Positions 1 to 5,401 of a stretch of DNA of 9,431 nucleotides are shown here, one piece after another (the first letter of the stretch is position 1; the number at the start of each line of letters is the position of its first letter). Source of the DNA: CBIFWW01 sp966186435 (GTDB lineage: Bacteria; Pseudomonadota; Gammaproteobacteria; Enterobacterales; Enterobacteriaceae); NCBI GenBank assembly GCA_966186435.1, contig CBIFWW010000129.1, positions 1 to 9,431 of the forward strand. Reading direction: 5' to 3'. The position numbers and the translations under genes are program-made. Below the pieces are notes generated by a model. The model was given only the letters and a program-made list of their open reading frames with translations. It did no database searches and had not been told where the DNA came from.

Positions 1-51
1 TATCCCTGCGCGCACCAGTTCGTGGTCATCAACAAGAAGAACGTTGATCAA
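1..51 (-). CDS. uvrY: UvrY response regulator, N-terminal 17 codons only (partial)
   Basis: The complement of the window's left end reads (M)INVLLVDDHELVRAGI, starting at a TTG codon at 51-49. This is the start of the receiver domain of UvrY (GacA/SirA family), including the acidic DD pair that helps bind Mg2+ at the phosphorylation site. UvrY is the cytoplasmic response regulator of the BarA sensor kinase and activates Csr small RNAs in enterics. A GGAG lies 9 nt upstream of the TTG. From memory, E. coli uvrY also starts with TTG. The gene runs out of the window, so the phospho-acceptor Asp and the LuxR-type HTH are not visible. The uvrY-yecF-sdiA order supports the call. Confidence 0.88.
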   Translation of the reverse strand, partial: MINVLLVDDHELVRAGI

Positions 52-200
52 AGGACTATTCTCCAGAAAAGGGATAACGCTACTGATAGCTTATGGGCGC
101 TATATTAACGTTTTTTGGAACAAGTTAAAAATGCAAAAAGTTGCAAGATGCGATCCGTGGCGGATGTTTTATCAAAATTACGTCTGATTTGGCCTGCTAT

Positions 201-220
201 ATAACAATAATGATTGTTAT
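201..220. repeat. 20-bp inverted repeat between uvrY and yecF
   Basis: ATAACAAT-AATG-ATTGTTAT has perfect 8-bp arms around a 4-bp centre. The size and AT-richness suit a dimeric regulator operator. It is not followed by a T-run, so it is not an intrinsic terminator. It does not match the Fur, FNR or CRP consensus well. A third copy of the arm motif ATTGTTA lies at 264-270. Confidence 0.5.
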
Positions 221-237
221 TAGAAGAAGACGTAAAC

Positions 238-303
238 AAATGGCAACCCATGTTTACAAGCAGATTGTTAAGCCACCATTAATACCCTAGCTAAATGGCA
301 ACC
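238..303. repeat. Direct repeat AAATGGCAACC, two copies 55 bp apart
   Basis: Copies are at 238-248 and 293-303. Each is preceded by a copy of GATTGTTA (212-219 and 263-270), so the motif pair GATTGTTA...AAATGGCAACC is present twice with spacers of 18 and 22 bp. This looks like a decayed tandem duplication or a pair of regulator sites. Function unknown. Confidence 0.45.
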
Positions 304-436
304 AAAATATAACATATTATAAACAAACTAACGTGCGGCTTGATCGTTGATTACTACTTAATTATTTCAGATTGTGCTGATTTTTTATACGATAAGAAGC
401 CGCTAACACGCACAGGTGAAGTCTTAGCAGGGCTTG

Positions 437-445
437 TGCTATAAT
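437..445 (+). promoter_or_regulatory. Likely yecF promoter, extended -10
   Basis: TGCTATAAT is a perfect extended -10 (TG at 437-438, TATAAT at 440-445). The -35 region around 417-422 is poor, which is usual when TGn is present. Transcription would begin near 451-453, giving a leader of about 55 nt before yecF. Confidence 0.6.
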
Positions 446-461
446 CCGCACCCTTGCTGCT

Positions 462-479
462 GCCGTTATGCTTAACGGC
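462..479 (+). promoter_or_regulatory. Hairpin in the yecF 5' leader
   Basis: GCCGTTA-TGCT-TAACGGC is a perfect 7-bp stem with a 4-nt loop. It sits between the predicted transcription start and the Shine-Dalgarno AGAGGA at 495-500. It leaves the ribosome site free, so a role in mRNA stability or small-RNA/protein binding is more likely than sequestration. No T-run follows. Confidence 0.45.
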
Positions 480-505
480 GATTGATTCAAATACAGAGGA
501 ATTAA

Positions 506-730
506 ATGAGTACCCCTGATTTTTCCACCAAAGATAATATTGAACAGATGGCTCTGGAATTAAGTTGCCTGAAATCTTTATTCACCCAAATGCTGAAAGC
601 AATGGGTCAGGCTGATGCCGGTAAAGTGATCATCAAAATGGAAAAAGAAATCGCTGCAATGGAAAACCAGTCACATGCGGAAGTTTTCACAAACACTGTA
701 AAGCAAATCAAACAAGCTTACCGCCAATAA
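506..730 (+). CDS. yecF: YecF, DUF2594 family small protein
   Basis: A 74-aa protein resembling E. coli YecF (DUF2594), also 74 aa. The identity is clearest over the middle QAMGQADAGKV-type segment (here KAMGQADAGKV, about residues 31-41) and the C-terminus VKQIKQAYRQ. It is a soluble, charged, probably all-helical protein with no signal peptide or membrane segment. The ATG is set by AGAGGA ending 5 nt upstream. It lies divergent from uvrY and convergent with sdiA, its conserved position in enterics. Its biochemical function is not known to me. It appears monocistronic, with an extended -10 promoter and a GC-rich terminator-like hairpin just after the stop. Confidence 0.9.
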   Translation: MSTPDFSTKDNIEQMALELSCLKSLFTQMLKAMGQADAGKVIIKMEKEIAAMENQSHAEVFTNTVKQIKQAYRQ

Positions 731-740
731 TCGGCCTCAG

Positions 741-775
741 GGCAGCCGGGCTACCGGCCTGCCTGCCTGCTTTTT
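741..775 (+). terminator. Probable yecF terminator overlapping the sdiA stop
   Basis: GCCGG-GCTA-CCGGC at 745-758 forms a perfect 5-bp stem. It is extended by GGCA (741-744) pairing with TGCC (760-763) across one bulged C. TTTTT follows at 771-775, separated by a (CCTG) repeat that lets the right arm re-pair closer to the T-run. The T-run overlaps the sdiA stop codon, so the two convergent genes nearly touch. Confidence 0.55.
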
Positions 776-1496
776 AGATTAAACCAATCGCCGCGGCATA
801 GCAGGCAATCTGGGTTTTATTCGGTGCAGAGAATTTCTTTTGCATATTCTTTTGGTGGAAGTTAACCGTATTCTCAGAAATGCTGAGAATCATCGCTATT
901 TCACCGGCAGTTTTACCTTCCCCAGTCCATTGCAATATTTCCCGCTCACGTTTGCTCAATTTCATTGGCCGGGATTCCATGGCCGGATCGCTCATTCGCA
1001 TTAAATGCATGGAACTCCATTCCAGTAGGTGCTGCAAAATAACCGATAATTCATCCTGTGGGTATTCGCGCGGGATCAGGCTATTATTCGCCACGGAAAG
1101 CGAGGTCATTGCACGGTTAGGTATAATGGTGCATTGGGTGAACCCCTGGCGTAGCCCAAAGCGCTGTGCTGCCAACCACAATTCACGGCTTTCGCTGAAA
1201 AGCTCATCATCCCAAACCAAAAAGCCGCATTCGACGTTCTGGTGCATGAGGAGTGGATCAATTGCCGAATAGTTTTCAGCTCTATAGTGCTCGATCCAAC
1301 GCAGTGGATAAGTTGATTTAACGGTAAATTTAGGGCGAGTAAATGGCACTGGATGGCGTACACAAAACGCATAGTAATCAAAGCCCATATTGCAAATTTG
1401 CCGCTGCAATAATTGATACAGCTCTGCTGAGCTTTCAATAGATTGGAAGGCAGTCGTCATCTCTCTGCGCCAGCTAAAAAAATTGTCGCCCCACAT
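774..1496 (-). CDS. sdiA: SdiA, LuxR-family N-acyl-homoserine lactone receptor
   Basis: A 240-aa cytoplasmic transcription factor, the same length as E. coli SdiA. Residues about 1-170 form the autoinducer-binding domain. The AHL-contact residues known in SdiA are present at the same numbers (Tyr63, Trp67, Tyr71, Asp80), as is the CVRHPVPFTRPK segment. Residues about 178-240 form the LuxR-type HTH (SKREREIL...SISENTVNFHQKNM), almost identical to E. coli. I chose the ATG at 1496, not the in-frame ATG at 1511. It gives the exact family N-terminus (MWGDNFFSWRR), and GGAG at 1509-1506 lies 9 nt ahead, whereas the 1511 ATG has no ribosome site. In enterics SdiA senses AHLs, often from other species. 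No luxI-type synthase lies in the window. Confidence 0.95.
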   Translation of the reverse strand: MWGDNFFSWRREMTTAFQSIESSAELYQLLQRQICNMGFDYYAFCVRHPVPFTRPKFTVKSTYPLRWIEHYRAENYSAIDPLLMHQNVECGFLVWDDELFSESRELWLAAQRFGLRQGFTQCTIIPNRAMTSLSVANNSLIPREYPQDELSVILQHLLEWSSMHLMRMSDPAMESRPMKLSKREREILQWTGEGKTAGEIAMILSISENTVNFHQKNMQKKFSAPNKTQIACYAAAIGLI

Positions 1497-1516
1497 CTTC
1501 AACAACTCCATCTACA

Positions 1517-1570
1517 TTTGTTAACAAACAAGTAGCTGAACGTTAACACACACATTAAATTTATTAATGT
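1517..1570 (-). promoter_or_regulatory. sdiA upstream region with palindromes
   Basis: Two dyads lie 20-75 bp upstream of the sdiA start: the perfect 12-bp palindrome TTTGTTAACAAA (1517-1528) and ACATTAA-ATTTA-TTAATGT (1552-1570, perfect 7-bp arms). A second GTTAAC lies at 1542-1547. The AT-rich 1552-1570 dyad could overlap a -10 element on the minus strand, but I see no convincing -35/-10 pair. They are candidate operators only; none matches a canonical lux box. Confidence 0.35.
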
Positions 1571-1649
1571 ATTTATTACTTACTAAAGGAAAAAATGCTC
1601 CCCACGCCACAAAATTTAGAGATTTTAGTGGCTAAAAGAGAGGAAAATT

Positions 1650-1913
1650 TTGCCAGTATATGGAGATATGCCTTTTGAAGAATATGAATTGCTGGCAAAC
1701 GGCATGCGCACTTGGGAGTTTGCATCCGACATTCACTCGGGGAGGCGATGTAGGCCAACGCCCTTCTGGCTTGACCTAAGAGTGGTTAAAAAGGTGTATT
1801 TTGATGGCTGGATATTATTGCATACGGAATTTTTCGAAGAACCGTTGGGATCTCGGCTATTGTGGAGTGGCAAGAGAAAAAGCGCTGAAATCAGCGCTTT
1901 TTCTGGCTGGTGA
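1650..1913 (+). CDS. Doubtful hypothetical ORF in the sdiA-tcyJ spacer
   Basis: An 87-codon ORF starts at a TTG preceded by GAGAGGA 5 nt upstream. I recognise no domain. It is rich in aromatic and charged residues (PFWLDLRVVKKVYFDGWILL) with no signal peptide. A 27-codon ORF with its own AAAGGA site and ATG at 1595 overlaps it and ends at TGA 1676-1678. A +1 shift at the TTTT just before that stop would join them into one reading frame of about 107 aa. Its last codons run through the tcyJ terminator, which argues against a real gene. It could be a decayed gene fragment at a rearranged junction, an uncharacterised small gene, or chance. The rest of the 1497-1917 spacer holds only sdiA upstream sequence and the terminator. 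Confidence 0.18.
   Translation: MPVYGDMPFEEYELLANGMRTWEFASDIHSGRRCRPTPFWLDLRVVKKVYFDGWILLHTEFFEEPLGSRLLWSGKRKSAEISAFSGW
1877..1902 (-). terminator. Intrinsic terminator of tcyJ (potentially bidirectional)
   Basis: AAAAAGCGCTGA and TCAGCGCTTTTT form a 12-bp stem with a 2-nt centre (1877-1902). Read on the minus strand it starts 15 nt after the tcyJ stop, with a GC-rich core (GCGCTGA) and a U-tract. Its symmetry means it could also stop plus-strand transcripts. Confidence 0.85.
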
Positions 1914-1917
1914 CTGG

Positions 1918-2718
1918 TTAATGGGTGACGTCAGCACCGAACCATTTTTCTGACAGCTTGGTTAAGGAGCCATCTTGCTGCATGGCAGAGATAGCATCAT
2001 TCACCGCTTTCAACAGATCTTCGTTACCTTTGCGGATAGCCACGCCGGACTCCTGACGGGAAAAGGCATCTCCGGTCACTGCCAGGTTGCCGCCGGTTTT
2101 CTTTACCGAATCCAGCGCGGCCAGGCGATCCACCAGAATGACGTCAATAAGGCCTACGCGAAGATCCTGATATTTGGTCGGGTCATTGTCATACGTGCGA
2201 ATATCCACACCCTGCACATTTTGGCGCAACCACTCTTCGTAGCTAGTGCCTAGACCGACGCCGACTTTTTTACCTTTGAGATCTTCCGGCTTCTTAATGC
2301 TGCCTTGATTGCCCCTTTTAACCAACGCCTGAACACCAGAAACGGTATACGGAATGGAGAAGTCATATTTCTTCTTACGGGCATCGGAGATGGTGACCTG
2401 ATTAATCACCACGTCGATACGTTTGGAATCCAGCGCTGCCAGCATCCCGTCCCATTGGGTCGGCTTGATATCCGCTTTCACACCCATATGCTGGGCCAGT
2501 TGCTCAGCGAACTCCACTTCAAAACCGGTAATTTGACCATCATTTCCCTGGAAACTGAACGGCGGATATGTGCCCTCCAAGCCTACCTGCAAAGTGCCAC
2601 GTTGTTTTACTTCATTAAGCAGGTTTTCTGCGGCGAAAGCAGGTACGGCGGCACTGGCTACCACGGCCAGTGCCAGAGTGCCAACAATGGCCCGGCGAGC
2701 AAAAGATGCACAAGTCAT
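1918..2718 (-). CDS. tcyJ: TcyJ (FliY) periplasmic L-cystine-binding protein
   Basis: A 266-aa solute-binding protein (SBP_bac_3 family), the same length as E. coli TcyJ/FliY and near-identical over long stretches (GLEGTYPPFSFQG, VINQVTISD, YQDLRVG). A Sec signal peptide is clear: RR at 8-9, a hydrophobic core at about 10-24, and AFA-A cleavage after Ala29. By family knowledge, Arg114 (in ISDARKKK) and Asp197 (in LVDRLAA) should hold the ligand's carboxyl and amino groups. GGGG 5 nt upstream sets the ATG. In E. coli it delivers cystine to the TcyL/TcyN ABC transporter, encoded just downstream with dcyD. Those genes are absent here and a terminator follows directly. Despite the name fliY it is not a flagellar component. 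Confidence 0.94.
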   Translation of the reverse strand: MTCASFARRAIVGTLALAVVASAAVPAFAAENLLNEVKQRGTLQVGLEGTYPPFSFQGNDGQITGFEVEFAEQLAQHMGVKADIKPTQWDGMLAALDSKRIDVVINQVTISDARKKKYDFSIPYTVSGVQALVKRGNQGSIKKPEDLKGKKVGVGLGTSYEEWLRQNVQGVDIRTYDNDPTKYQDLRVGLIDVILVDRLAALDSVKKTGGNLAVTGDAFSRQESGVAIRKGNEDLLKAVNDAISAMQQDGSLTKLSEKWFGADVTH

Positions 2719-2843
2719 GATTACCCCAAAAGCAGTGATATTTTAAGATAGTTTAAGGCGCTGGCTTAAAACGTCCAGCATAGCTCGGTTATAAGTTATT
2801 CCTAACAAATATACCAACCTGAAACTAATTATACTAATGGGTA
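2719..2843 (-). promoter_or_regulatory. fliZ-tcyJ intergenic region, probable tcyJ promoter
   Basis: A 125-bp AT-rich gap long enough for an independent tcyJ promoter. A TAAAAT -10-like hexamer lies on the minus strand at 2745-2740, with only a weak -35. An AT-rich imperfect dyad around 2790-2815 (ATAAGTTATTCC...AACAAAT) is a possible activator site. CysB control of tcyJ is known in E. coli, but assigning this site to CysB is inference. No terminator for fliAZ is visible, so readthrough into tcyJ is also possible. Confidence 0.35.
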
Positions 2844-3332
2844 TCATTCTATAAACTTCATATACTTACGCAAAGCAATGCGATAATTATTGGTGCTGAT
2901 TTTAGGCAACCATGGGGCCAGTACTTGATCAAGCCGTCCTTTGGAAAGTTGGTGCTGCGGTATGGGTTGTTCCGCTAAATGTTGGCCCAGGCGGCGTAGG
3001 CGCACCACGTATTCACGAACGGTGCCAAAGCTCATATCAGTGTTATTTAACAGGTATTGTTTAAAGCCAACAATATCGAATAGTGGATCGTGCGCTTTAC
3101 AATGTAGCTCTCCACAGAAGCGGCATAACGCCTCCCACTCGTGTTGGATAGACTGCCAGCGCGCCGGATCTATCGGCGTATCCAGATGAGCAATGACGCT
3201 CTTATTCACTACTTCACCACAATGCACGAGAGTAACACGGTCCAGCAACTTATGGCAGTATGCGCAGTGAGTTTGGGTGTATTTGAAATCTTTTAGGTAG
3301 CGACTAAGAGGCCGGTGCTTGTCAGCTTGCAT
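2844..3332 (-). CDS. fliZ: FliZ, flagellar/sigma-S cross-regulator
   Basis: A 162-aa protein matching enteric FliZ (RPLSRYLKDFK at the N-terminus, TVREYVVRLRRLG about 104-116, STNNYRIALRKY near the end). FliZ is a DNA-binding regulator that favours motility: it represses many sigma-S promoters in E. coli and acts on the FlhDC pathway in Salmonella. Arg106 aligns with E. coli Arg108, reported to matter for DNA binding. Two Cys pairs (C23-x2-C26 and C70-x2-C73) could hold a metal; this is inference. I chose the ATG at 3332: GAGGA precedes it and the length before RPLSRYL fits the family, whereas the upstream TTG at 3356 has no good site. The protein ends soon after ALRKY, about 20 residues shorter than E. 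coli FliZ. It lies 51 bp after fliA and is presumably cotranscribed. Confidence 0.92.
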   Translation of the reverse strand: MQADKHRPLSRYLKDFKYTQTHCAYCHKLLDRVTLVHCGEVVNKSVIAHLDTPIDPARWQSIQHEWEALCRFCGELHCKAHDPLFDIVGFKQYLLNNTDMSFGTVREYVVRLRRLGQHLAEQPIPQHQLSKGRLDQVLAPWLPKISTNNYRIALRKYMKFIE

Positions 3333-3383
3333 GATGATTATTCCTCGCTCAGGCAAAGATTTTTTGCGACATTACCCGCGCTA

Positions 3384-4103
3384 CTACATGGTTTGCAGGC
3401 GGCTACGCAGGCGCTTGATTGCCTGGCTGTGCAACTGGCTCACCCGTGACTCCCCCACTTCCAGTACTGCGCCAATCTCTTTGAGATTAAGCTCTTCCTG
3501 GTAGTAAAGCGTCAACACCAGCTGTTCCTTCTCGGGCAAGGCTTCAATAGCCTCCATTACGCGCTGGCGTAAATCCCCTTCCATCAGTTGATGGAGCGGG
3601 TTTTCATGGTGGTGATCCTCGGTAACCAGCTCAATGCCATCACCATGCTCTTCATGCCACTCATCGTAGGAGAAAAGCTGGCTATTGTTGGTATCCAACA
3701 ACATCTGGCGGTAGTTTTCGAGCGGTACATTAAGCCGCGCCGCAATTTCAGTTTCCGTGGCGTTTCGGCCCAATTCCTGCTCCAGTTGCCCCAGAGCTTG
3801 CGCCATTTCCCGGGCATTACGCCGGACGCTGCGCGGCGCCCAATCACGGCTGCGCAATTCATCCAGCATAGCGCCCCGAATGCGCTGCACTGCGTAGGTG
3901 GTAAATGCCGTTCCTTGCAGGGCGTCAAAGCGCTCCACCGCGTTCAATAACCCGATGCCTCCCGCCTGGAGTAAGTCATCCAACTCGACGCTTGCCGGTA
4001 GGCGAACTTGCAGGCGCAACGCCTCGTGACGCACCAGGGGGATGTAACGCTGCCATAGCGAGTGTTTATCCATTACACCATCAGCGGTATAGAGAGTTTC
4101 CAC
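3384..4103 (-). CDS. fliA: FliA, flagellar sigma factor sigma-28
   Basis: A 239-aa sigma factor, the same length as E. coli FliA and highly similar throughout. Region 2 spans about residues 16-90 (DDLLQAGGIGLLNAVERFDALQ...FTTYAVQRIRGAMLDELRSRDW), region 3 about 92-175, and region 4 about 182-235 with the -35-binding HTH (LKEIGAVLEVGESRVSQLHSQAIKRLR). It directs RNA polymerase to class 3 flagellar promoters and is held inactive by FlgM until the hook is complete. The start is GTG at 4103, as in E. coli, with AGGG 9 nt upstream; an internal ATG at 4073 follows GGTGTA and could serve as a second start. fliZ follows in the same operon, and an FlhDC-type box lies upstream. Two matching sigma-28 promoters (fliC, fliD) lie in this window. 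Confidence 0.97.
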   Translation of the reverse strand: METLYTADGVMDKHSLWQRYIPLVRHEALRLQVRLPASVELDDLLQAGGIGLLNAVERFDALQGTAFTTYAVQRIRGAMLDELRSRDWAPRSVRRNAREMAQALGQLEQELGRNATETEIAARLNVPLENYRQMLLDTNNSQLFSYDEWHEEHGDGIELVTEDHHHENPLHQLMEGDLRQRVMEAIEALPEKEQLVLTLYYQEELNLKEIGAVLEVGESRVSQLHSQAIKRLRSRLQTM

Positions 4104-4138
4104 GATAAACAGCCCTGCATTTATGAGTTATCGGCACA

Positions 4139-4195
4139 ATTATCCCTTTCTGGAGAGGTTTTTAATCGTGGGAATAGTGGCAGGAATTTGACGTT
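4139..4195 (-). promoter_or_regulatory. fliA class 2 promoter with FlhD4C2-like box
   Basis: On the minus strand GATAAT (4144-4139) is a good -10 with no good -35. The -35 zone is covered by an inverted pair of half-sites: AACGTCAAATTCC (minus, 4195-4183) and AATCGTGGGAATAG (plus, 4164-4177). Both resemble the AA(C/T)G-type/AAATA half-site described for FlhD4C2. A GCCGATAA sequence at 4135-4128 looks like a sigma-28 -10, but the matching -35 (CCTCTCCA) is poor, so secondary FliA autoregulation is uncertain. Confidence 0.65.
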
Positions 4196-4220
4196 GTTTA
4201 GGGGTTACACAAGAGATAAC

Positions 4221-4242
4221 AAAACCCGCCGCAGCGGGTTTT
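4221..4242 (-). terminator. fliC intrinsic terminator
   Basis: AAAACCCGC-CGCA-GCGGGTTTT is a perfect 9-bp stem with a 4-nt loop, starting 14 nt past the fliC stop on the minus strand. It has a GC core and a U-tract. It separates fliC from the fliA promoter. Confidence 0.9.
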
Positions 4243-4256
4243 TAGATAACGTGCGA

Positions 4257-5213
4257 TTAACGCAGCAGGGACAGCATGGTCTGTGGAACCTGGTTGGCCT
4301 GCGCCAGTACCGAGGTACCTGCCTGCTGTAGGATCTGAGCACGGGACATATTGGACACCTCAGTGGCGTAGTCAGAATCCTGAATACGGCTCCGGGCGTC
4401 AGACAAGTTGTTTACCGTGTTGTTCAGAGTGGTAACCGTGGATTCAAAGCGGTTCTGTGATGCACCAAGGGAGCTACGCTGTGTATCTACTGCGTTGATA
4501 GCAGCATCGATATCAGCCAACGGGCCACCATCGCCCAATGCTGCCCCAGTCACTTGACCGCTCAGCACATCAAACCCAACTGCTGCAACCTTACGAGTAC
4601 CAGTAGCTCCATCAAGATCTTCCAGTGTCCCAGCAGCCACGGTATTCACATATACCCCTGAAGTTGCACCAGTAGTAGTACCATCTGCGTTCGCAGAGGC
4701 TAAGTTCCAGCCAGATGCGCTGTTTAGGGCAATTGAGATAGTTTCGCTATCTTTAGAACCAACCTGGAAGTTGTAATTCTGAGCGGTAGCTGCCGCATTA
4801 TTCAGAATTTTTTTACCATTAAAGTCAGTCTGGGTGGTAACACGGTCAATTTCTTCCATACGCTGGTTAACTTCAGACTGAATGGAGTCTAGGTCAGAGG
4901 CAGAGTTAGAGCTATTCTGGGCCTGCACAGTCAGGTCACGAATACGCTGTAAGTTGTTGTTAATCTCACTCAACGCGCCTTCTGCGGTCTGAGACAGAGA
5001 AATCCCGTCGTTGGCGTTACGGGCGGCAACGGTCAGGCCATTAATGCTTGAAGTGAAGCGGTTGGCAATCGCCTGGCCAGCGGCGTCATCTTTGGCGCTG
5101 TTGATACGCAGACCAGAAGACAAACGTTCAATAGCGGTACCCAGAGCAGATTGAGATTTATTCAAGTTGTTCTGAGTCATCAGCGACAGGCTGTTAGTGT
5201 TAATTACTGCCAT
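4257..5213 (-). CDS. fliC: FliC flagellin, short form
   Basis: A 318-aa flagellin, the filament subunit exported by the flagellar type III system with FliS as chaperone. The N-terminal D0/D1 part is about residues 1-140 (MAVINTNSLSLMTQNNLNKS, ERLSSGLRINSAKDDAAGQA), and the C-terminal D1/D0 part is about 232-318, ending QVPQTMLSLLR. The TLR5-recognition helix LQRIRDLTVQ is intact at 88-97, with Gln89, Arg90 and Glu114 in Salmonella numbering. Only about 90 residues of Gly/Ala/Thr-rich sequence separate the conserved ends, so D2/D3 outer domains are nearly absent (E. coli FliC is about 498 aa). AAGGAAA 7 nt upstream sets the ATG. A sigma-28 promoter and a strong terminator frame it as a single-gene unit. 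No flagellin methylase or glycosylation gene lies between fliC and fliD. Confidence 0.97.
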   Translation of the reverse strand: MAVINTNSLSLMTQNNLNKSQSALGTAIERLSSGLRINSAKDDAAGQAIANRFTSSINGLTVAARNANDGISLSQTAEGALSEINNNLQRIRDLTVQAQNSSNSASDLDSIQSEVNQRMEEIDRVTTQTDFNGKKILNNAAATAQNYNFQVGSKDSETISIALNSASGWNLASANADGTTTGATSGVYVNTVAAGTLEDLDGATGTRKVAAVGFDVLSGQVTGAALGDGGPLADIDAAINAVDTQRSSLGASQNRFESTVTTLNNTVNNLSDARSRIQDSDYATEVSNMSRAQILQQAGTSVLAQANQVPQTMLSLLR

Positions 5214-5246
5214 AATAGTGTTTCCTTCATAAAGGGTTGATGTACC

Positions 5247-5274
5247 GGCCTCTGGCCTACGGCTCCTGCGCCGT
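5247..5274 (-). promoter_or_regulatory. Hairpins at the 5' end of the fliC leader
   Basis: In the predicted leader of about 63 nt, ACGGC-N6-GCCGT (5259-5274) folds within a few nt of the expected 5' end, followed by GGCC-N3-GGCC (5247-5257). A 5'-terminal stem of this kind can stabilise mRNA. The Shine-Dalgarno at 5221-5227 is left free. Confidence 0.4.
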
Positions 5275-5282
5275 TAACCAGG

Positions 5283-5309
5283 TTATCGACCACCCCTAAA
5301 CAACCTTTA
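5283..5309 (-). promoter_or_regulatory. Sigma-28 promoter of fliC
   Basis: On the minus strand TAAAGGTT (5309-5302), an 11-bp spacer and GTCGATAA (5290-5283) match the FliA consensus TAAAGTTT-N11-GCCGATAA at 14 of 16 positions. Transcription should start near 5276. Confidence 0.88.
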
Positions 5310-5351
5310 GCCTTTTTTAGGCGTTTTTTTGGCAACCTGATAATTTGAATT

Positions 5352-5368
5352 GCGCCAGAAAATGGCGC
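5352..5368. other. Hairpin between the fliC and fliD promoters
   Basis: GCGCCA-GAAAA-TGGCGC has a perfect 6-bp stem. It sits upstream of both divergent promoters and has a short TTTATT on its plus side. It may be a weak terminator or insulator; there is no direct evidence of function. Confidence 0.35.
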
Positions 5369-5401
5369 TTTATTGTTCCATCAGCTCGGCGATATTTTCT
5401 C

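Larger units (their letters stand above)
52..505. other. Divergent uvrY/yecF intergenic region, AT-rich
   Basis: This 454-bp stretch holds no convincing gene. It carries the promoter regions of uvrY (leftward) and yecF (rightward). Visible structure: TGCAA-N4-TTGCA at 132-145, ATCCG-N3-CGGAT at 153-165, a 20-bp dyad at 201-220, the 11-bp direct repeat AAATGGCAACC at 238-248 and 293-303, and the dyad TATAA-CATA-TTATA at 308-321. For uvrY a TAATAT -10-like hexamer can be found on the minus strand near 111-116, but it has no good -35. The density of AT-rich dyads suggests regulator binding, but no known operator consensus is matched. Confidence 0.6.

Noticed and set aside
240..290. 16-residue leader-peptide-like ORF upstream of yecF
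   Set aside because: It has no strong Shine-Dalgarno, it lies upstream of the predicted yecF promoter, and its start coincides with a repeated DNA motif.
369..395. Sigma-28-like -10 (TACGATAA) upstream of yecF
   Set aside because: The -35 at the required 11-bp spacing (AGATTGTG) does not match TAAAGTTT.
880..1272. 130-codon ORF on the plus strand inside sdiA
   Set aside because: It is the antisense shadow of a strongly conserved LuxR-family gene, has no recognisable protein features and has no ribosome site.
1497..1511. Longer sdiA start at ATG 1511
   Set aside because: It has no Shine-Dalgarno and would add five residues absent from the family; its own sequence supplies the GGAG for the ATG at 1496.
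1576..1758. 60-codon minus-strand ORF between sdiA and tcyJ, considered as a tcyN or tcyL remnant
   Set aside because: It shows no Walker, signature or membrane-segment features of the ABC transporter subunits.
3333..3356. Upstream TTG start for fliZ at 3356
   Set aside because: It has no ribosome site, while GAGGA just upstream of ATG 3332 gives the usual FliZ N-terminus.
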